Shown: positions 5,851 through 10,690 of the stretch, in pieces
How positions within the stretch are numbered: position 1 is the first letter of the stretch
Layout: every line of letters starts with the position of its first letter
From: Bacteroidota bacterium
GTDB taxonomy: Bacteria; Bacteroidota; Bacteroidia; Chitinophagales; Chitinophagaceae
Length of the DNA stretch: 10,690 bases
Direction: 5' to 3'
NCBI GenBank assembly: GCA_947460795.1
Contig: CANHJA010000066.1
Coordinates: forward strand, 1 to 10,690
The notes under the pieces: model-generated
Seen by the model: the letters and a program-made list of their open reading frames with translations, nothing else
Database searches by the model: none
Told to the model about the DNA's origin: nothing
Made by a program: the position numbers and the translations under genes

Positions 5851-6300
5851 TTAATTTCCTCCTGGACGATCATTTACATTTTTAGGTGCTTCCGTGTTTT
5901 TCTTATCATTACCACCTTTTCTATCATTTACATCTTTAGGTACAGATACATTTGATTTTCCATTACCACCAACTCTGTCATTTACATCTTGAGGTTTTGT
6001 ACTCGGAGTCTTTGGTTTAGTAGTCGGCTTGGTTGTTGGCGAAGCTGCTGCTGGTTTTGGAGCAACTGTAGAAACTTCTTTTTTACTTGCTACATTGGCA
6101 AGGATACTATCTGCTTTAATTTGTGCCGCTTGCATAATTTGATTATCGCAATCTGCTTTTAATTGATCCGTTGCTGCTTTTACTTTCGCTTCTACTTGAG
6201 TATCAATATCAGCTTGTGAAGGTCCTTTTACTTCATTGTTACATGCAGTAAATAAGAAGGCTGCTAATACTGGAGTAATTATATATTTTATACTTTTCAT
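5851..6300 (-). CDS. Small lipoprotein with Lys/Pro/Thr linker and three C-terminal NDRxGGN repeats
   Basis: A 149-residue predicted lipoprotein, not recognised as a named family. The signal peptide ends in lipobox FTAC (C20 lipidated), followed by NN. Residues 29-74 are predicted amphipathic helix or coiled coil, rich in Ala, Lys, Asp and Gln, with a single internal cysteine at C51. Residues 75-103 are a low-complexity linker of Ala, Pro, Thr and Lys (KPTTKPKTP-like). The tail holds three copies of a VNDRxGGN unit at 104-113, 122-131 and 140-149, spaced exactly 18 residues apart, and the protein ends on the last one. Layout and helix resemble the 80-residue lipoprotein encoded 57 bases upstream: CNN after the lipobox, a cysteine about 30 residues further on, then an ADSI/TDSI motif. 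The two look like diverged duplicates and are probably co-transcribed. A periplasm-facing spacer or anchor role is a guess. Terminator at 5793-5824. Confidence 0.85.
   Translation of the reverse strand: MKSIKYIITPVLAAFLFTACNNEVKGPSQADIDTQVEAKVKAATDQLKADCDNQIMQAAQIKADSILANVASKKEVSTVAPKPAAASPTTKPTTKPKTPSTKPQDVNDRVGGNGKSNVSVPKDVNDRKGGNDKKNTEAPKNVNDRPGGN
5854..5991 (-). repeat. Three in-gene 54-base-period repeats coding VNDRxGGN
   Basis: The repeated units lie at 5962-5991, 5908-5937 and 5854-5883. The VNDR core is coded around an identical 10-base TCATTTACAT (plus-strand view) in all three. The GGN codons differ: GGT GGT AAT in two copies, GGA GGA AAT in the last. The peptide is therefore more conserved than the DNA, which argues against a fresh slippage product. 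Confidence 0.85.
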
Positions 6301-6357
6301 TTTTATTTTATTTTTTTTTAAATTCAGTGATATTAATTAACGATTGAAAATTAATAA

Positions 6358-6600
6358 TTATTGTGCTGCTACTTCCATTTTTTTCGCATTCACAATAGAG
6401 TCTGTGATTGCTTTTAATTCAGTTGCCATGCGAGTTTCACACTCATTGATTGCATTAGCGGAAGCAGTTTCAATTTTTGCAGAAGCTAAAGAATCTACTT
6501 GTGCAGTAACTAAAGTAGGATCCACTGCCGTTTGATTGTTACAAGATTGTAAAGTTGCTATAAAACCAACAATAGCAAATGTTGTGATAATTTTTTTCAT
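6358..6600 (-). CDS. Small helical lipoprotein, paralogue of the NDRxGGN lipoprotein
   Basis: An 80-residue predicted lipoprotein. The signal peptide (1-19) ends in lipobox LQSC (C20 lipidated), followed by NN. The mature 60 residues look like a single Ala/Glu-rich helix with a cysteine at C54, a TDSIV motif at 67-70 and the end AKKMEVAAQ. It is shaped like a small Lpp-type envelope lipoprotein, but I do not recognise the family and no peptidoglycan-linking C-terminal lysine is present. It shares the lipobox-CNN start, the internal cysteine, the DSI motif and general composition with the next gene downstream, but lacks that gene's linker and repeats. A promoter with an exact -7 box lies just upstream (6621-6628). 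The 57-base gap to the downstream gene has no promoter or terminator that I can see, so the two are probably one operon. The plus-strand frame across it is a shadow. Confidence 0.85.
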   Translation of the reverse strand: MKKIITTFAIVGFIATLQSCNNQTAVDPTLVTAQVDSLASAKIETASANAINECETRMATELKAITDSIVNAKKMEVAAQ

Positions 6601-6620
6601 ATTTTGTATTATTTAATTAT

Positions 6621-6654
6621 CAAAAGTAAGCTCATTTTCTTATTTAATGACAAA
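6621..6654 (-). promoter_or_regulatory. Promoter of the small-lipoprotein pair
   Basis: Plus-strand CAAAAGTA (6621-6628) reads TACTTTTG on the minus strand, an exact TAnnTTTG and the same 8 bases as the lepA -7 box. A TTTG (CAAA at 6651-6654) lies 22 bases upstream, a slightly long spacing. It would give a leader of about 14 bases before the ATG at 6600. Confidence 0.5.
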
Positions 6655-6696
6655 TTAAAAATTAGTAACAAAATTTTAAGACAATTTCATGGTTAA

Positions 6697-6927
6697 CTAT
6701 TCTTCATCATATCGTTTAACTTCTCTATCATAAAACATGCTCGCCTCTTCAATTAAAGAAGTCATTTCTGTCTCTAATTCTGCGTCAGATAACTCATCTG
6801 TTTCATCTAACAATTCTACTTCATCATCTTTTAAATTAATGATAAAACGAGGGAAGTCTAAATGAATAATAAAAATGTCATCCGGACAATCTGTATTATC
6901 TCCTAAAAGGAATTTGGGTAAATGCAT
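6697..6927 (-). CDS. Small acidic conserved hypothetical protein (LPKFLLGDNT family)
   Basis: A 76-residue cytoplasmic protein with no signal peptide or membrane segment. It opens with MHLPKFLLGDNTDCPDD, continues with IFIIHLDFPRFIINLKDDEVELL, and has an acidic helical second half (ELSDAELETEM, then FYDREVKRYDEE). I recall similar small proteins starting LPKFLLGDNT and containing PRFIIN across Bacteroidota, with no assigned function; that is memory, not a search. The composition is strongly acidic at the C-terminus. It lies 32 bases after the LytTR response regulator gene on the same strand with no visible promoter or terminator between them, so it is probably the third gene of the sensor-regulator transcript, though it may be unrelated in function. 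Confidence 0.8.
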   Translation of the reverse strand: MHLPKFLLGDNTDCPDDIFIIHLDFPRFIINLKDDEVELLDETDELSDAELETEMTSLIEEASMFYDREVKRYDEE

Positions 6928-6959
6928 TTTAATTTATTTTAATTTTAGGTAATAACTTT

Positions 6960-7694
6960 TTATTCTAAATGATTTGTTTTGAATCCTAAACTTTCGGCAA
7001 CCACTTTTCTTTTAGTAGCGGATATTGGTATTTCAGATCCATTCTTCATAATCACTCTTCCATATTTAGTTTTAATAATTTTTTCAATATAATATATATT
7101 GACGATATAACTGTTATGAACCCTCAAAAAATTTGTAGTTTGTACTTGTTCTTCAATGTATTTTAATGGTCTTGAAGCAACCACTTTTACATTGTTAATT
7201 AAATATACGTCTGTATAACTTCCATTAGCAGCAAGATAAATAATATCTGCTAATTTAAGCATTTCTATATGTTCTCTTGAATGCACATGCAAGAATTCTT
7301 TCTCTATAGTAGGTTGTTTTAGAAATGCTTTTATTTGAATTTTATTTTTTATTTTCTTTATCGCGTTGGTAAGTTCTACTATTTGTATTGGTTTTAATAA
7401 ATAGTCAACTACGCCATATTTAATTGCTTTAATTCCATAATACTCATACGCTGTGATTAATATAATATTCAAATCATCATCATCTAACATTTCTAACAAA
7501 TCAAAGGCAGTTTGATCATGCAGCTGAATATCTAAAAATATTATATCTGGTTTTTTGTTTACTATTAGCTCATAGGCATCATGCACACTTTCTGCTGTTC
7601 CTATAATTTCTAGTTCTGGGTAATATTTCTGAAGACTTGCTTCTAATAAACTGATATTCAACCGTTCATCATCAACTATTATTGTACGTAACAT
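6960..7694 (-). CDS. LytTR-family DNA-binding response regulator
   Basis: A 244-residue response regulator of usual length. The receiver domain (about 1-120) has the acidic pair D8/D9, the phospho-acceptor D55 in IIFLDIQL, T81 (ITAYEYY) and K101 (LLKPIQ), so all catalytic positions are intact. The LytTR DNA-binding domain spans roughly 137-238, including the FLRVHNSYIVNI and GSEIPISATKR segments typical of the fold. On phosphorylation by its kinase it should bind paired direct repeats upstream of target genes. It is the cognate partner of the kinase just upstream: its ATG lies inside the kinase frame, with 23 bases shared (7672-7694), a strong sign of translational coupling. Targets cannot be read from this window. 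No LytTR-type direct repeat was recognised upstream of the neighbouring genes. Confidence 0.95.
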   Translation of the reverse strand: MLRTIIVDDERLNISLLEASLQKYYPELEIIGTAESVHDAYELIVNKKPDIIFLDIQLHDQTAFDLLEMLDDDDLNIILITAYEYYGIKAIKYGVVDYLLKPIQIVELTNAIKKIKNKIQIKAFLKQPTIEKEFLHVHSREHIEMLKLADIIYLAANGSYTDVYLINNVKVVASRPLKYIEEQVQTTNFLRVHNSYIVNIYYIEKIIKTKYGRVIMKNGSEIPISATKRKVVAESLGFKTNHLE

Positions 7695-9084
7695 ATTTTT
7701 CTTTGGTTATCTTTGGAATAACAAATATAGTAATAGTTCCAGTATTATTAACATCCGTTTTGTTTTTAAAAATAAATTCAATTTTTGCATGAATTATTTC
7801 TTCAATAATTTTTATTTTGTCTTTAATTAAATTTATTCCCATAGATCGATGGGACGTATTTTTTATTGCTTTGTCATTAATACCATCACCATTATCTTCT
7901 ACTGTACAAATAATTTTATCACCATGTTCATAAAAAGAAATTAATATTTTACCATTAGGATTGGATTTAATTCCATGTTTCAATGAATTTTCTATGACAG
8001 GTTGTATTAAAAGTGTTGGAAAAAATAAATATTTTATATCTGGAGAACCCAATTTAATTGAGAAATAAAATTTATTTTCTCTTTTCATCATCTCCAATTT
8101 TAACAAACTTTCAATAAGAATTATTTCTTCATTTATAATATTAAATAGTTTGTCTGAGCTTTGAATTGTTTTGCGAAGTACAATCGAAAAATCATTGATA
8201 TACTCTACTGCATTATCATATTTATTCATATTAATTAACGCAACAATAGAGTTTAATGAATTAAATAAAAAATGAGGATTAATTTTAGATCTCCAAACAG
8301 ACAATTCTAGTTGATGGATTTTAGTGTCTTTTTCTCTTAACTTCAATTCATTGTTCTTAACTTTTTGAATTTGACATTTGAAAATAATATAAATGAAAAG
8401 TAAAAAAAATAAAATTGCAATTATTTTAAACCATATAGTTTGCCAGAAATACGATTTTACAATTGAATATATAATGGTATCATCTAAAATGACTAGCCCA
8501 TCTGAATATGGATTGTTTTTTTTCTTAACTTTTGAAAATAAATATATTTTTCCATTATAATTTAAAGATCGATTTAATTGCTCATTTACACTTTCCTTTA
8601 CTACCTTTTCTTTGTTAATTTTATAAATGTCATATGGTTCCGATGTAATCCAAATTGTTGAATCTTTATCTTCTAGAATATCTAATATTTGTTTTTTTAT
8701 TTCTATTTTATTGAGAAAAGGAGTATTGTATTTATTATGAATTTTACCATTTTGATAATAGCAAATTTCTTTGCTCATGCTATTAATCCACACTCTATTT
8801 TTACTATCACAAGTCAATTTCAAAACATCATTGCTAGGCAGACCATCTTCTGTTGTATAAGTAATAAAATGACTGCCATCAAATCGCACTAATCCTGCAT
8901 CTGTTCCTAGCCAAATAAACCCATCATTGTCATTTACTAAATGATATACAATATTGCTAGGTAGGCCATCTTCTTTTGTAAAATGAGTATAGGAATAATC
9001 CCAATTTTGTGCGTTTAAATTATCTGGTTTAAAGAAAAAAGTTGCTAAAAATAAAACGACAAAAATAATTTTTTCATAAGGCAT
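7672..9084 (-). CDS. Short propeller-type sensor histidine kinase (LytS/His_kinase family)
   Basis: A 470-residue membrane sensor kinase. A signal peptide (about 1-26, ending NAQ) is followed by a short periplasmic part with Reg_prop-like blades: EDGLPSN at 38-44 and again at 79-85, with FIWLGTDAGLVRFDG between them and a third weaker unit near 133-157 (DILEDKDSTIWI). One membrane helix lies at about 213-235. The cytoplasmic part is a LytS-type kinase: a short coiled coil, the phospho-acceptor H271 in KINPHFLFNSLNSI, the N-box QPVIENSLKHG (361-371) and the ATP-binding EDNGDGI (396-402). It should autophosphorylate and pass phosphate to the LytTR regulator that overlaps its 3' end. Kinases of this architecture are usually around 1000 residues, with a full propeller and a Y_Y_Y domain; here only about 185 residues are periplasmic and the Y_Y_Y domain is absent. 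The ATG is the only plausible start, 4 bases after the -7 box. Confidence 0.92.
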   Translation of the reverse strand: MPYEKIIFVVLFLATFFFKPDNLNAQNWDYSYTHFTKEDGLPSNIVYHLVNDNDGFIWLGTDAGLVRFDGSHFITYTTEDGLPSNDVLKLTCDSKNRVWINSMSKEICYYQNGKIHNKYNTPFLNKIEIKKQILDILEDKDSTIWITSEPYDIYKINKEKVVKESVNEQLNRSLNYNGKIYLFSKVKKKNNPYSDGLVILDDTIIYSIVKSYFWQTIWFKIIAILFFLLFIYIIFKCQIQKVKNNELKLREKDTKIHQLELSVWRSKINPHFLFNSLNSIVALINMNKYDNAVEYINDFSIVLRKTIQSSDKLFNIINEEIILIESLLKLEMMKRENKFYFSIKLGSPDIKYLFFPTLLIQPVIENSLKHGIKSNPNGKILISFYEHGDKIICTVEDNGDGINDKAIKNTSHRSMGINLIKDKIKIIEEIIHAKIEFIFKNKTDVNNTGTITIFVIPKITKEKYVTYNNS

Positions 9085-9088
9085 TACT

Positions 9089-9119
9089 CAAATATAGCAA
9101 AGATTTACCTTTTAAGCAA
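9089..9119 (-). promoter_or_regulatory. Promoter of the sensor kinase/regulator transcript, overlapping the methyltransferase 3' end
   Basis: Plus-strand CAAATATA (9089-9096) reads TATATTTG on the minus strand, identical to the PUR gene -7 box. TTG (CAA at 9117-9119) is 20 bases upstream, an ideal -33 spacing, and lies inside the last codons of the methyltransferase gene. The box ends only 4 bases before the kinase ATG (9084), so transcription would begin at or within a base or two of that ATG. Confidence 0.55.
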
Positions 9120-10247
9120 CTCCGCTATAAATAAATGATCTGCACCTACTTGTCCACCTTTAATAAGTTGTTGATTCAATAGTTGAATTGATTCCTGTTG
9201 CAAAACCTCATTCAATACTGCTTGATTTTCTTCATTAAAAACACTGCAAGTAATAAAATATATTTTTGCATTTTGTTTTGCAAAACGAAGCACATTTTTT
9301 AAAATAGCTGTTTGTTTTTTATGAAAAGTTTGCAATTTCTGTTCAGTAAAAAAATAAAATTGCTCAGGACTGCTATTCCATGTACCTGATCCACTGCATG
9401 GCGCATCACAAATAATTCCATCAAATTTTTTATTCATTTTCAACTCTTCATCAGAAGCATCCGCTGTATAAGAAACATATTTACTAGCATAACCATATAA
9501 AGCAAATCGTTGATGTAAATTTTTAATAATACTGTCTCTAATGTCAGAAACTGTCAAATCAATATTCTTACATTTATCTAGCAGTAAAATGGACTTCCCT
9601 CCACTTGCTGCACAACAATCCCACCAAGCCTCATTTTTCTGAGGTTTAAAAAACTCCCCCGTTTGTTGAGAAGCATAATCTTGAATTACATATTGTGATT
9701 TATCTTCAATTATTTCATCGAGCTTTATATTGGCTTCAAAAGACCAACAATTTTCGTTGATTTCTGTAAAAGGAGTAGCTGTTTTTTTTAATTCATCTTT
9801 TACTTCTTGATGATTTTTTCTAACTCTGATAAAAACCTTAGAAGGTTGAAACAAATAAGACAAATATTCTTCTTCAGTTATTTGTTCGCTTAAAGTAAAT
9901 GGAATGGAGAAATCAATTTGAAAATTTACTTTTAAGAAATTTACTTTTGAATTAAAATTGTCTTGGTAAATTTTAGCTAAACTTGCATTGGTTTTATCAA
10001 AAAAAATAAGCGGTAATTTATTGCTTAAAAAAGCACCATAAATCATTCTGTCTTTTACTGGAATATGTTCATTTTGTTTACCTAAACGATAAATCCCATA
10101 TAATAACTCCGCAATAAATTTTCTATCCCGAGAACCATACTTTTTATTGTTTTTGAAATATTCTTTCAGGAATAAATGAAGAGGCGACTGTAATTCGTAA
10201 TGTTCAAATAAATGAGTGGCAACTTGAAAGTAAGCGTCTACAAACAT
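9105..10247 (-). CDS. RsmB/NOP-family SAM-dependent RNA (cytosine-5) methyltransferase
   Basis: A 380-residue class I methyltransferase of the RsmB/NSUN group, which makes 5-methylcytosine in rRNA or tRNA. After an N-terminal helical part (about 1-120) comes the family's linker and VIQDYASQQTGEFF (187-200). The SAM-binding motif I follows as DCCAASGGKS (210-219), in which Ser replaces the usual Pro of CAAPGGK. Motif IV is DAPCSGSGTW (281-290) with C284, and motif VI is FITCSVFNEEN (331-341) with C334; these are the release and catalytic cysteine pair of m5C methyltransferases. Length fits the compact bacterial form without an extra PUA-like domain. The substrate is probably rRNA, but RsmB and RsmF cannot be separated by eye, so no symbol is given. 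It starts 5 bases after the stop of the dihydrolipoamide succinyltransferase gene, implying co-transcription. No terminator lies between it and the kinase gene, only 20 bases on. Confidence 0.93.
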   Translation of the reverse strand: MFVDAYFQVATHLFEHYELQSPLHLFLKEYFKNNKKYGSRDRKFIAELLYGIYRLGKQNEHIPVKDRMIYGAFLSNKLPLIFFDKTNASLAKIYQDNFNSKVNFLKVNFQIDFSIPFTLSEQITEEEYLSYLFQPSKVFIRVRKNHQEVKDELKKTATPFTEINENCWSFEANIKLDEIIEDKSQYVIQDYASQQTGEFFKPQKNEAWWDCCAASGGKSILLLDKCKNIDLTVSDIRDSIIKNLHQRFALYGYASKYVSYTADASDEELKMNKKFDGIICDAPCSGSGTWNSSPEQFYFFTEQKLQTFHKKQTAILKNVLRFAKQNAKIYFITCSVFNEENQAVLNEVLQQESIQLLNQQLIKGGQVGADHLFIAELLKR

Positions 10248-10252
10248 TTGGC

Positions 10253-10690
10253 TTACAATTCAAATAATAATGTTGCAGGATCCTTGCCTATTAAAAGTAA
10301 CATCGGATTTTCTAACAACTCTTTTACTCGCACTAAAAACCCTACACTCTCTCTTCCATCAATAATTCGGTGGTCATAGCTCAATGCTAAATACATCATT
10401 GGTCGAATTTCAACTTTTCCATTGATGGCCATCGGTCTTTCTTGAATTTTATGCATACCTAAAATAGCCGATTGAGGAATATTAATAATTGGAGTGCTTA
10501 ATAATGAGCCAAATACACCTCCATTGGTAATCGTAAATGTACCTCCAGTCATTTCCTCTATTGATAATTTATTTTCACGTGCTTTTCCTGCCAATGAAAC
10601 AACTTCAGCTTCGATTTCTCGCATGCTTAAGCTTTCCGCATTTCTAATTACTGGAACTACCAACCCTTTTGGCGCACTCACTGCAATTGA
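10253..10690 (-). CDS. sucB: Dihydrolipoamide succinyltransferase (2-oxoglutarate dehydrogenase E2), 5' truncated
   Basis: The frame runs off the right edge (first visible codons Ser-Ile-Ala), so this is the last 145 or so residues of the E2 catalytic domain; the lipoyl and subunit-binding domains lie outside. It contains KGLVVPVIRNAE near the start, TGGTFTITNGGVFGSLLSTPIINIPQ, and the active-site motif SYDHRIIDGRESVGFL, in which H and D are the catalytic His and Asp of the dihydrolipoamide acyltransferase reaction. The GRESVGFLVRVKELLENP ending is the form I associate with succinyl (SucB/OdhB) rather than acetyl (PDH) E2, so the complex is 2-oxoglutarate dehydrogenase in the citric acid cycle, forming succinyl-CoA. 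The GTG at 10681 is an internal Val, not a start. The gene is followed after 5 bases by the methyltransferase gene. Confidence 0.95.
   Translation of the reverse strand, partial: SIAVSAPKGLVVPVIRNAESLSMREIEAEVVSLAGKARENKLSIEEMTGGTFTITNGGVFGSLLSTPIINIPQSAILGMHKIQERPMAINGKVEIRPMMYLALSYDHRIIDGRESVGFLVRVKELLENPMLLLIGKDPATLLFEL

Noticed and set aside
5727..5885. 52-codon plus-strand ORF starting ATG CAT TAT
   Set aside because: It runs through the minus-strand terminator hairpin and into the 3' end of the NDRxGGN gene, has low-complexity Lys/Ile/Asn composition and no promoter or recognisable motif.
5854..5991. Regularly spaced short repeats, considered as a CRISPR-like array
   Set aside because: Only three imperfect units, in frame within a protein-coding gene, with a 10-base identical core; they encode a repeated peptide.
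6344..6535. Plus-strand frame opposite the 80-residue lipoprotein
   Set aside because: The minus strand has the signal peptide, lipobox and promoter; the plus-strand frame is a mirror of it with no supporting signal.
8689..8892. Plus-strand 67-codon frame inside the sensor kinase gene
   Set aside because: Antisense to the propeller-blade region of a well-supported kinase; hydrophobic composition is a by-product of AT-rich complementary sequence.
10679..10681. GTG as the start of the rightmost minus-strand gene
   Set aside because: The frame stays open to the window edge with Ser-Ile-Ala ahead of it, matching the E2 catalytic domain; this codon is an internal valine.

Overview
The window looks like chromosomal DNA of a Bacteroidota bacterium. 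It is strongly AT-rich and almost free of Shine-Dalgarno sequences. Several genes are preceded by the Bacteroidota -7 promoter element TAnnTTTG. The proteins are also characteristic: a secreted metalloprotease with a type IX secretion (T9SS) C-terminal sorting domain, a PorG-like/DUF6089 outer-membrane protein, a PUR/DUF3276 protein, a propeller-type sensor kinase with a LytTR regulator, and DUF6438. The order within the phylum cannot be fixed from this window; Chitinophagales or a relative is a guess.

Layout. Positions 1-1359 are a tight plus-strand run: the 3' part of an M43-type metalloprotease, a DUF6438 protein overlapping it by one base, and an A-type iron-sulfur carrier 4 bases later. 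A long hairpin (1383-1415) separates this run from the convergent PorG-like gene (1436-2293, minus). A divergent intergenic region with a good promoter leads into the plus-strand PUR/DUF3276 gene (GTG start, 2507-2929) and its terminator. Next come lepA (3051-4841) and an EGF-domain lipoprotein (4993-5529) with a strong terminator. A 321-base stretch without a convincing gene (5530-5850) follows.

From there to the end everything is on the minus strand. In order of transcription from the right edge: the 3' part of sucB/odhB (2-oxoglutarate dehydrogenase E2), an RsmB/NOP-family RNA cytosine methyltransferase 5 bases later, a short propeller sensor kinase whose reading frame overlaps its LytTR response regulator by 23 bases, a 76-residue acidic conserved hypothetical protein, and two related small lipoproteins, the second carrying three C-terminal NDRxGGN repeats.

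Most of the content is housekeeping (lepA, sucB, methyltransferase, iron-sulfur carrier) mixed with cell-envelope and secretion genes. I see no defence system, CRISPR array, integrase, insertion sequence, tRNA or rRNA, and nothing that amounts to a clearly new multi-gene system. The parts most worth a second look are the pair of small lipoproteins with the NDRxGGN tail, the shortened two-component system with an apparently leaderless promoter, and the unexplained 5530-5850 gap.
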